From the NCBI GenBank assembly GCA_964017235.1, contig OZ024928.1, positions 79,541,566 to 79,605,565 on the forward strand: 64,000 bases of DNA, given 5' to 3'. A program made the position numbers and the translations under genes. Every line of letters starts with the position of its first letter. The stretch's first letter is position 1. The notes beneath the pieces are model-generated. The model was not told the origin of the DNA, searched no databases, and was given only the letters and a program-made list of their open reading frames with translations. This document shows, one piece after another, positions 57,401-62,270 of this stretch. This DNA is from Sabellastarte sp. h YS-2021. Its lineage: Eukaryota; Annelida; Polychaeta; Sabellida; Sabellidae.

Positions 57401-60400
57401 ACAAGCTTCAAGGTCAAATTTTTGTAGGTCATAGAGGACATATATAACTATCTAAACCACCACACAAGGAAGTCAACCTTCCACCAATGAGAACCAGCCA
57501 TAGATTGTGTAAAATGCCTTGCTGTCATCTTATTTTCCAAATGAGGCCAAAAATATTCCAATGTAAGCTTTTATAATGACATCCTGCAAATGTGTGAAGT
57601 CTTAACTATAATAGTTTTTGCAAGAGAGGGGTAACAGGAAAGTCTCTACACACATTGTGGCAGCAACAGCATAGCCATGCATAAACCAATGTATTCGTCA
57701 GATGTATCCAGTTGATACAATAAGAAATTGCCTGCATGAAAATAAGCAATGATTTCTTGTTTTATTTATTTCAGACATTTTATACACGTACATGTGTCCG
57801 GATCAATATTTTTGTCCATATTTTTATGTATTACCTATTTTCAAGAAGCATGAGAGATGTCATTTAACATACAACATGTAAAACAGGTTATATAAATACT
57901 GGTGCTTTTTACAAGTTTCATGAAGATTAGAAAACATTTCTTTAACAGAATACTATTTCTACTAAATGTTATTTTGTCAAGAATATAAATAACTAGAGGA
58001 TCGCTTGCAAAAAAAAGATAATGTTTTTGCACAGCAAAAACAAAGCGTCCCGAAAAGGATATAAAGGTGAGTGCTAAAGTATTAAGAAAATGCTCTGCTT
58101 TTAGCCTTATACCGTTGTGGCAACCAAAGTCTGCAAAGTCTGCTCTATCTAGCACGGTTTTCGAGATATAAGCATTTATGTGTTTTGCAATTTTTGTGAA
58201 AAATTAGAAAATTCAAAATGGCCGCCATTTTTGGTGAGACAAATTTTTTTTGAAAATTGGGGTGGCTACTATGCAGAGATACCCTGCGGGTCAAAAATTT
58301 CGTCGAAATCGCTCTATCTAGCATGGTTTTCGAGATATAAGCATTTTTGTGTTTTCCAATTTTTGCGAAAAATTCAAAATGGCTGCCATTTTTGGCAAGA
58401 CAAAAAGTTTTGAAAATTGTGATGGCTACTCTGCAGATACCCTGTGAGTCAAAAATTTCATCGAAATTGCTCTATCTAGTACAGTTTTCGTGATATAAGC
58501 AGTTTTTTGTTTTGCAATTTTTGCGAAAAATTCAAAATGGCTGCCATTTTTGGCGAGACAAACAGTTTTTTAAAATTGAAATGGCTAGTCTGCAGACATA
58601 CCCTACGGATCAAAAATTTTGTCGAAATTGCTCTATCTAGTACGGTTTTCGAGATATAAGCATTTTTTTTGGTTTTGCAATGTTTGCAAAAAATTCTAAA
58701 ATTCAAAATGGCCGCCATTTTTGGCGAGACAAACATTTTTTGAAAATTGAAATGGCTAGTCTGCAGACACACCCTGTGGGTGTAAAATTTCGTCGAAATC
58801 GCTCTATCTAGCACGGTTTTCTCGATATAAGCATTTTTGTGTTTTGCAATTTTTGCGAAAAAATTCAAAATGGCCGCCATTTTTGGCAAGACAAATTTTT
58901 TTTTAAGAATTGGAATGGCTTCTCTTCAGAGATACCCTGTGGGCCAAAATTTTCGCCGAAATTGCTCCATCTAGCATGGTTTTCGAGATATAAGCATTTT
59001 TGTGTTTTGCAATTTTTGCGAAAAATTCGAAAATTCAAAATGGGCGCCATTTTTGGCGAGAGCAAAATTTTTGAAAATTGGGGTAGCCACTCTACAAAGA
59101 TACCCCGTTGGGCAGAAATTTTGTCGAAATCGCTCTATCTAGCACGGTTTTCGAGATATAGGCATTTTTGTGTTTTCCTTATTTGAAAAATTTGTAATGA
59201 TTAATTAATCATTAATTACTCGGCCATTTCTTAACCAATCAATGCCAAAATCTAATGATTTCAAGATTTTAATAGAATGAATGTATCTGCCAAGTTTCTG
59301 GTGAATTGATAAAATCGCTTTCAAGTTATCATGCGGACAAGCTTACCCATCGAAAAAAAAGACATTTTTGGTCATGTGACCTCTCTGATTTGGTCGAAAT
59401 GTCACTGCAGCATATCCAAAGAAATTCCCCCGGGCTACTGCATACACCTGCCAAATTTGAAAGGAAATCCGCCAAACGGTCACAGAGTTATGAGGAAAAG
59501 AAAACGCGGAGCTCACGGAGACGGCGGAGCCAGATATCCTCCCATATACATTCAAGCGTCCCTTGCGGGCGGGACGCTTACTTATTTCCCAATCTGTACA
59601 GAGAGTTATATTGTTTCAGAATTCATTCAATACTTGTTATAGATCTTTACTCACTGGCAATAAAATACATAAAATACTAGAACTGCTGCTTGACAGTACA
59701 GATAGACTAAGTTTAAGCAAGTTCATATTCTGCAGATGTTAATGCACGGTTTCTGACACCTTTTACTCACCAAGCTGCATGGAATTGCTTTCTGTTGAAA
59801 ATCCAACACGAACCACATGACGACTAGTTTCCTCTTCAGGTAAATGGTTCACATTGAGGTTTTCAAGTACCTGAAGTCAATAGAGTACACTTGAATAATA
59901 TATTTCACTAAGTAATGGACAACACTTCTCATCATAAGCCAATATTAAGCTGATACCAAAAGCATATAAGTAAACTCAGGAATAAACCCAATTTAAGTAA
60001 TCCCAAGCAATGGCTCACAATATCAGCTAAAACATTCCCAGTTTCAAAGGAGGGAAAGGGGGGGGGGGATTTGTTCCGGTTTTTGGAGTCCCAGGCCATG
60101 ATGTTTTCCTATTATATATCAATGCATTGCAAAGCTGTAACTGCAATATTAGAAAGGACATTAAGCTACTCTTTCATCCCACTGTATGGGTTATAACATG
60201 AATGGCCCTACAATTTACAGGTTATGGCCAGTTTGTGGAGGATGTTTGCAAAGGTCATTTTTTTAACAAAGCAAATGAATTTTGTGGCCTGGTTGCTTGT
60301 CAGTTATTTCTAGCAACACGAAAAAGTTAATTTAAATACTAATTTCTTTTCTATGACTGTTGTGGTTGAATTCCAATTTTAGAACCGGTTACGGGAAGCA

Positions 60401-62270
60401 GAAACTCGGTGAAAAACCGGGTGTGTTTGATTTAGAAAACGCAAACACAAAACTTTTCAAATGCGTACATGAGCTATAAGTCACATATAAAGAACTGTGA
60501 TGTGCTTTTTTTGAAGAATTTTGACGACAAAATGTCTGATATATTGATAGAATATAATAAAATACAGTGAAATATTTGTTGTAGTTGTATATTTTGGTAA
60601 AATTGTGTTTAAATAATGAATATGTGACAAAACTAGTTTGAAAATGAAATGTAACCGGATCAGTGTCTTTCGGTGGCAAAAAGATTTCTGGTTTACCATC
60701 TTCTATACTAGAAAGAATCTTGAATAATTCAATGAAGTTTTATAGGATTTTGGCAATATTTTTGAGGAAACTTAGGCTGAAATGATTAGCATAACTTGAT
60801 AGCCAGGGAACTGCGCGTTTCCAATGAAAAGCATCTTTGAGCAAACACTGAATATGCTACAGGCACACATATCCTAGATGTTCACAAACAATATGGAAGA
60901 TTACGAGATGCTACGAAAGCAGAAAATTCACCCAAATTGTAGATTAATTTGTATATAAATGTCAAATTTTATATTTTTATCATAATGTACAGATTAAGTA
61001 CTTTGACTTGGTCTATTTTTAGGAAATGACTCAAAATATTAAGATTTCTAATGATCACATAAAATCCCACAAAAGGGATACACATAAGAAAACAACAGAT
61101 TCCACAATATTGGGGCCAGCTGGTGTGTGAGGTAGCCTAATATTCAGTTAGTATGTTTAATTGTTTCAGCCTTAGTAGATACACTGCAAGAAAATCAATT
61201 TTATGACTGTTGTTTCAGCTTGAGCGGGAGCTCAGGGAGCATATTTTTATAGGCTTTATGGAATCACAGGAACCAGTACTTCCCGATAGAGCTGAAAGGG
61301 ATATTCGCATTATTCGTTCTCCGTTCGGCATTTTCCGCATTCGACTTTGATCATGAACACACAAATATTCGGTATATGTATAGAAATTAGGCATCAAAAC
61401 GCAAAATAGCACAATTAACTATGATTTTTGTCCAATAACATAATAAATCATTAAAATTAAGGAAAATATACCTTGTTTACTTGTGTTTTTATGACAACTT
61501 TCATGCGGTTGTACTAACAACCGCATTTGGGTATTTCGGCAAAATAAATGGACTGTGCTAAAACACAACAAACGAATATTCGAAAATTTCCGAATTCCAG
61601 GATGCGGACATTTGACCACGATTTTTGTCTTCTCTTTCAGCTCTACTTCCCGATACACTCCAAAGCTGTAAATCCAAGAATAAAGATATTTTACAACTTA
61701 CAAATCTCTTTTGCCTATATACAGCATTAAAAAAGACACCAGATTTGATTGATTTTTAAGACAATCTTAGACTGCAACTTCTGAACCTATAAACCCAATA
61801 TTTATATAGTGAGTCTGTGAAAGGTCCTCAATGGGAGTAGATATATGCAGCATGTGCCCAAAAACTTTAATTTCAGCATCTTTTTATTTTTCACTTAACA
61901 ATACTCAATCAGCACTCAATTAAAGCACAAATTATCTGAATTTCATCTCAAACCTAGATTTCAATGTGAGGAAAGCACTTTTGGTTGATCTATATATTGT
62001 ACTTTCTGAAAAATTCTTGAGAATAGCAAGTGCAAGAAAAATTGATTTTTATTGTCCCTTGATAAAGGTCAAAGGTCTACAAATACTTAAAATGAACAGT
62101 AAATCAAAACGAAATAAAAGCAATACAGACCTTGCATTCAAATGCCAATTTTCCTGATTTGAAGCCAAAATTTGCACGTGCTCCTGCCCACATGTATGCA
62201 AAGCCTTCGACAGTGATTGGGTTACACTTGTAGCCGTCATCACTCACACGGATATTAAGGTCACAGTTAT
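30270..62270 (-). CDS. HNRNPUL1: HNRNPUL1-like heterogeneous nuclear ribonucleoprotein, eleven 3' exons (5' part outside window)
   Basis: Minus-strand exons 62270-62131, 59870-59771, 52353-52085, 50964-50734, 42134-42006, 38162-37994, 37276-37082, 36807-36700, 32569-32469, 31396-31187 and 30437-30270 join in phase to 605 residues plus TAG. Domain order: SPRY ([19 protein letters not shown] to [11 protein letters not shown]), a polynucleotide-kinase-like P-loop domain (Walker [43 protein letters not shown]), the [19 protein letters not shown] linker, an RGG/RG segment, and a long Q/N/G/Y/W-rich tail. [13 protein letters not shown] and GYGGTGK point to HNRNPUL1 rather than HNRNPU or UL2. Known members bind RNA in the nucleus and act in mRNA processing and DNA-end resection. 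The SAP domain must lie beyond 64000. Introns are long and full of transposable elements. Confidence 0.95.
31187..31396 (-). CDS. HNRNPUL1: HNRNPUL1 exon 10 (Q/N/G/W-rich)
   Basis: 210 nt between GGTTTGTAG and GTGTGG, phase 0 on both sides. It encodes repeats of the type [18 protein letters not shown] preceded by [15 protein letters not shown]. This is a prion-like low-complexity composition, as in hnRNP tails. Confidence 0.93.
31870..31970 (-). mobile_element. tRNA-derived SINE relic
   Basis: On the minus strand, a tRNA-like order is visible: GCCTCAGTGGCCATGCGATT (A-box region), AGTTTGGCATTTAATCATGT, then GGGTTGTGAGTCCAAATCC (B-box like). It shares the GTTTGGCAT(C/T)TAATCAT phrase with the SINE at 42.2 kb. 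It lies in the HNRNPUL1 intron between exons 9 and 10. Confidence 0.6.
32221..32560 (-). repeat. 170-bp tandem duplication covering part of HNRNPUL1 exon 9
   Basis: AATTTTAACTCAATAATATA begins at 32221 and again at 32391, and the two copies match almost base for base to CTGCCTTGACTT. The copy at 32287-32389 contains the last about 90 nt of exon 9 and its donor but lacks the first bases and the acceptor. Only about two differences are visible (one synonymous Asp codon, one Tyr to His), so the event is very recent or an assembly artefact. Confidence 0.92.
32469..32569 (-). CDS. HNRNPUL1: HNRNPUL1 exon 9 (low-complexity tail)
   Basis: 101 nt between TTTCTTAACAG and GTATAG. It encodes [33 protein letters not shown]. 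Most of this exon and its donor are repeated 170 bp further along the transcript at 32287-32389. Confidence 0.9.
33345..34082 (+). repeat. 146-bp minisatellite of family C, about five copies
   Basis: Each unit: GGTCAAGGTCACTACGGC, AAGGTCAAAGGTCAAATCAA, CCATGACGTTGCACACCTAC, CCTACCAAGTATCAACTTCC, GAGATATAGCCCGGACAAGA. It is very regular, and the same unit forms the longer array at 48670-50210. Confidence 0.95.
34083..34118 (+). repeat. CCCG/CCGC simple repeat
   Basis: CCCGCC units repeated about six times at the end of the family C array. The second copy of the element has only one or two units here. Confidence 0.9.
34169..35276. other. HNRNPUL1 intron, no gene
   Basis: 34169-34680 is AT-rich. 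From about 34680 CpG-containing phrases become common. The phrase CTGTAGATGCGCAG (34785) recurs at 36173, and GGCTGGTTTAAGATGAAAA (34806) recurs at 35458. No exon was found. Confidence 0.5.
35277..35432. mobile_element. Long foldback (hairpin) element, about 156 bp
   Basis: Left arm ATAGGAATAAAAGAC ... GTGCTTTATGATGGTTTTAA ... CTATCGA pairs with right arm TCGATAGTTTAAAACCATCA ... TCTTTTATTCCTAT. Arms are about 68 bp with few mismatches. The centre, CTCGGCCCTTCGGGCTTCG, is itself a small hairpin. The whole element could form one long stem. It is a probable MITE or foldback insertion. Confidence 0.85.
35433..36690. other. HNRNPUL1 intron with promoter-like motifs
   Basis: Contains AGCCAATCAGAATCGAG (35747) and its inverted complement CTCGATTCTGATTGGCT (36068), each with a CCAAT box, and a perfect CRE-like TGACGTCA at about 36112. 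No exon on either strand was recognised. Function is unknown. Confidence 0.4.
36700..36807 (-). CDS. HNRNPUL1: HNRNPUL1 exon 8 (RGG/RG segment)
   Basis: 108 nt after GTTTAATTACAG. It encodes [35 protein letters not shown]. Two poor donors are possible, GGAG/GTCTCT (end 36700) and AGAG/GTGGAC (end 36712). Both are phase 1 and differ by four residues. If neither is used, the frame stops 2 codons later (TGA at 36692-36694), giving a protein ending at the RGG box. Confidence 0.85.
37082..37276 (-). CDS. HNRNPUL1: HNRNPUL1 exon 7
   Basis: 195 nt between TTTTTTCCAG and the donor TATG/GTGGGT. It encodes [31 protein letters not shown], then [13 protein letters not shown] and an RGG-containing start of the low-complexity part. 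The GTGGGT donor, not the GGTGG/GTAGTT alternative four bases later, keeps the frame with exon 8. Confidence 0.94.
37519..37545. repeat. (AC)n microsatellite
   Basis: About 13 AC units in the HNRNPUL1 intron between exons 6 and 7. Confidence 0.95.
37994..38162 (-). CDS. HNRNPUL1: HNRNPUL1 exon 6 (kinase-like domain end)
   Basis: 169 nt between GACCTGTAG and GTAGGA. It encodes [50 protein letters not shown]. This corresponds to the QTNV-x-QRRKM and EGKD-P block of hnRNPU proteins. Phase 0 in and 1 out. Confidence 0.95.
38163..38613 (-). other. HNRNPUL1 intron, no feature recognised
   Basis: AT-rich intron between exon 6 and the family D element. Confidence 0.5.
38870..39725 (-). repeat. 147-bp tandem array, third copy
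   Basis: Six units with CCTTGAAGGAG, CCAAGGTCAAATC, GATTCCCAGCCCATGATTTCC, ACCTCTAGGACCAATAATAA and GAGTTATAAGCACTTTTAAG. Same monomer as 3545-4378 (inverted) and 54190-55030 (same strand), but more diverged toward its left end. Confidence 0.93.
39726..40590 (+). repeat. Family D tail, related to 57330-57660
   Basis: Two diverged units around CATCTTGTTTTTCAAAATGA (39759 and 39913), then AAATGGCCTCAGTGAGG and TTCAAGGACAAATTT. The same order of phrases, decayed, appears at 57355-57620, so the tail belongs to a dispersed family. Confidence 0.65.
40621..42005 (-). other. HNRNPUL1 intron, no feature recognised
   Basis: AT-rich intron with an A-run near 40894 and a T/C-rich patch near 40930. No exon, repeat or RNA was recognised. 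Confidence 0.5.
42006..42134 (-). CDS. HNRNPUL1: HNRNPUL1 exon 5 (kinase-like domain)
   Basis: 129 nt between ATTTCCTAG and GTAAGA. It encodes [38 protein letters not shown] and IDQ, almost the vertebrate HNRNPUL1 wording. Phase 0 on both sides. Confidence 0.96.
42180..42325 (-). mobile_element. tRNA-derived SINE
   Basis: On the minus strand: TAGTGGTTAGCAAGTTTGGC (A-box region), CTGTCACC, TGTGGGTTCGAGTCCCAC (canonical B-box GGTTCGAGTCC at 42258-42268), and a tail domain CAACGGGACGTAAAACCCCA. This is a pol III tRNA head plus conserved tail, as in invertebrate SINEs. The head is about 75 bp. Confidence 0.78.
42394..42435 (+). mobile_element. Solo 3' end relic of a family D/E element
   Basis: CTGAATCCAGTATATCGACT followed by TTCGTCTGTGGATGTA. 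This is a decayed version of the family E terminus at 46288-46325 (CTGAATCCAATATATCCCCG ... GTCTGGGGATATA). Nothing of the rest of the element remains next to it. Confidence 0.65.
42630..42715 (-). mobile_element. tRNA-derived SINE relic
   Basis: Minus strand: GGCGCAGTGGTTACACACTT (tRNA A-box like), GAATCCTACCTGTGAGATCA, TTCAAATCCTGGCCCCACAT (decayed B-box). No tail domain is recognised. Confidence 0.55.
43294..43560 (+). repeat. 134-bp tandem duplication
   Basis: CAAAGTATTTAAATGATTGA begins at 43294 and again at 43428. The copies share GTCCATTCTAAAAT, CATATCTGTTTCTATATTTG and ACAAATAAAATATTATTT. It lies within the family E element. Confidence 0.9.
44400..46130 (+). repeat. 350-bp minisatellite of family E
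   Basis: Units near 44465, 44818, 45168 and 45518 repeat every 350 bp, and a diverged unit follows from about 45850. Each contains GTTTGAAACTTCTCAGACTT, ACCATTTCCAAGTTACAGGG, CTCATACACAGGTTAAATGT, ATTTCAGCTCTATCAGTCAC and GGCAAAAAGTCCAAAT. Internally each looks like a single long unit. Confidence 0.93.
46326..48245 (-). other. HNRNPUL1 intron, mostly featureless
   Basis: Contains AAGTGATC-type short repeats (47130-47170), a T-run/A-run pair with a 23-nt A-run (47531-47571), and a G/C-richer patch near 48060-48115. No exon was recognised. Confidence 0.5.
48246..50291 (+). mobile_element. Helitron-like non-autonomous element, family C, copy 2
   Basis: Direct repeat of 32862-34168. It has the same AAATAGCATCAGAGATGC-type start, the tag CACCCCACAG, about 400 bp unique 5' sequence, a longer 146-bp array (about ten copies) and the CCATCCGGACACCATGGGTG tail. 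The terminal hairpin ACAGCCCT-CA-AGGGCTGT (50266-50283) is intact and followed by GGGGTAAAAA. It lies in the HNRNPUL1 intron between exons 4 and 5. Confidence 0.78.
48670..50215 (+). repeat. 146-bp minisatellite of family C, about ten copies
   Basis: Same monomer as 33345-34082. Adjacent two-unit blocks (49080-49370 and 49500-49790) are nearly identical, including the rare TCAAGTCACTACTGCAAGG variant, which shows duplication of about 420-bp multi-unit segments. Confidence 0.93.
50296..50733 (-). other. HNRNPUL1 intron, no feature recognised
   Basis: Between the family C element and exon 4. Confidence 0.5.
50734..50964 (-). CDS. HNRNPUL1: HNRNPUL1 exon 4 (Walker A of kinase-like domain)
   Basis: 231 nt between TGTATTACCAG and GTGGGT, phase 0 on both sides. 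It encodes [40 protein letters not shown], then [15 protein letters not shown]. The P-loop GLPGAGKT is intact. An internal TTT/GTAAGT inside FSFVS resembles a strong donor but is read through, because [12 protein letters not shown] aligns with the family. Degraded copies of its first 40 bases occur upstream in the preceding intron. Confidence 0.95.
51295..51560 (+). repeat. Dispersed repeat, copy 1
   Basis: GCAGACTTTTATAGTGATTT, AGCAGAACTGCCTTGTTTT and AAATAAGTTATGGC are matched, inverted and diverged, at 63225-63290 (GCAGAACTGCCATGTTTTCC on the minus strand). Element type is unknown. Confidence 0.6.
51698..51733 (-). pseudogene. Possible 12-codon exon derived from exon 4
   Basis: On the minus strand, an acceptor GGTCAG precedes 36 nt encoding [12 protein letters not shown], followed by a perfect GTAAGT donor, phase 0 to 0. 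The block (ACTTACAAAAGAGAA ... CCTGACCATAC on the + strand) is homologous to the 5' end of the real exon 4 (ACTTACAAAGGAGAA ... CCTGGTAATAC). A second decayed copy is at 51084-51128. It is either an old partial exon duplication that could be spliced in frame or a dead relic. Confidence 0.4.
52085..52353 (-). CDS. HNRNPUL1: HNRNPUL1 exon 3 (SPRY core)
   Basis: 269 nt between CATTAACAG and GTAAGA. It encodes [73 protein letters not shown]. These are the hallmark SPRY strings of the family. Confidence 0.96.
52440..53460 (+). repeat. Decayed minisatellite related to family B
   Basis: Imperfect units with AAATTGCTCT(A/G)TCTC, TTTTGAGATAAA, CATTTTTCATTTC, AATTCAAGAT(G/A)GC(A/G)GCC and CTTACTACCCA(A/G)A. 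These correspond to the CGCTCTATC, GGAGATA and CAAAATGGCCGCC blocks of 27.3-28.5 and 58.1-59.2 kb. It contains a CCGGTTTAAACCGG palindrome at 53235-53248. No ends are recognised. Confidence 0.65.
54190..55030 (-). repeat. 147-bp tandem array, inverted, six copies
   Basis: Same unit and nearly the same copy order as 3545-4378. The variant ending in the Asn/Lys-rich frame is in the same relative position, showing that the whole array was copied as part of one element. Confidence 0.94.
55035..56940 (-). repeat. 155-bp satellite array, inverted, about 12 copies
   Basis: Minus-strand version of the array at 1-3540, with TATGTTATAGCTGACCCAAA, GCTACAGGTCTG and AGTTTTCAAGTTACAACTGA blocks. Two-monomer blocks at 55720-56030, 56030-56340 and 56340-56510 are nearly identical, so a dimeric higher-order unit of about 310 bp is present. 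The first monomer at 56790-56890 is aberrant. Confidence 0.95.
57006..57990. other. HNRNPUL1 intron with decayed element tail
   Basis: GGGGGTACCCCC palindrome near 57141, a GC-rich patch ACGCGTACGCGGACGCCCAC (57289-57308), and phrases shared with the family D tail (AAATGGCCTCAGTGGGG at 57354, CATCTTATTTTCCAAATGA at 57527). No exon. Confidence 0.5.
57991..59580 (+). mobile_element. Helitron-like non-autonomous element, family B-related, copy with different ends
   Basis: Starts AACTAGAGGATCGC, has the tag AAGCGTCCCG (58043-58052) and about 100 bp unique sequence. A seven-unit array of about 160 bp (58140-59170) follows, then a tail with CGGAGCTCACGGAGACGGCG and the terminal hairpin AAGCGTCCC ... 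GGGACGCTT (59554-59579). The tag equals the 5' arm of the hairpin. The array monomer is related to 27.3-28.5 kb, but tag and hairpin differ. It lies in the HNRNPUL1 intron between exons 2 and 3. Confidence 0.74.
58140..59190 (+). repeat. About 160-bp minisatellite, seven copies
   Basis: Repeated blocks CGAAATCGCTCTATCTAGCA, CGGTTTTCGAGATATAAGCA, TTTTTGTGTTTTGCAATTTT, AAAATGGC(C/T)GCCATTTTTG and GATACCCTGTGGG. Short frames are repeat artefacts. Confidence 0.95.
59640..59770 (-). other. HNRNPUL1 intron flank
   Basis: Short intron segment between the element and exon 2. Donor GTGAGT at 59765-59770. Confidence 0.5.
59771..59870 (-). CDS. HNRNPUL1: HNRNPUL1 exon 2 (SPRY)
   Basis: 100 nt between ATTGACTTCAG and GTGAGT. 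It encodes [34 protein letters not shown], matching the RVGWS-x-LGEE region of hnRNPU SPRY domains. Phase 0 in and 1 out. Confidence 0.93.
59871..61276 (-). other. HNRNPUL1 intron, no feature recognised
   Basis: AT-rich intron with a G-run at 60059-60069 and ACCGG-rich phrases at 60382-60420. No exon or element was recognised. Confidence 0.5.
61289..61643. mobile_element. 355-bp non-autonomous DNA transposon with 12-bp target duplication
   Basis: Starts GAGCTGAAAG and ends CTTTCAGCTC, a perfect 10-bp terminal inverted repeat. It is flanked on both sides by TACTTCCCGATA (61277-61288 and 61644-61655). It holds an internal hairpin ATGCGGTTGT-ACTA-ACAACCGCAT (61503-61526) and inverted sub-terminal ATTCG-rich blocks. 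No ORF of note. A 12-bp duplication is long for cut-and-paste elements. A Mutator-like origin (8-11 bp typical) is only a suggestion. Confidence 0.85.
62131..62270 (-). CDS. HNRNPUL1: HNRNPUL1 exon 1 in window (SPRY start)
   Basis: 140 nt after TTTCTTCCAG, with donor AAG/GTCTGT. It encodes [18 protein letters not shown] and [20 protein letters not shown]. The SGAR-like WAGARA block marks the start of the hnRNPU-type SPRY domain. It needs one base from the missing upstream exon. Confidence 0.92.

Noticed and set aside
57005-57450. Search for a 5' tag matching the AGTGCCCGT hairpin of family A
   Set aside because: No ACGGGCACT or close relative was found near the 5' end of the inverted copy, so family A is not counted as following the tag/hairpin rule.
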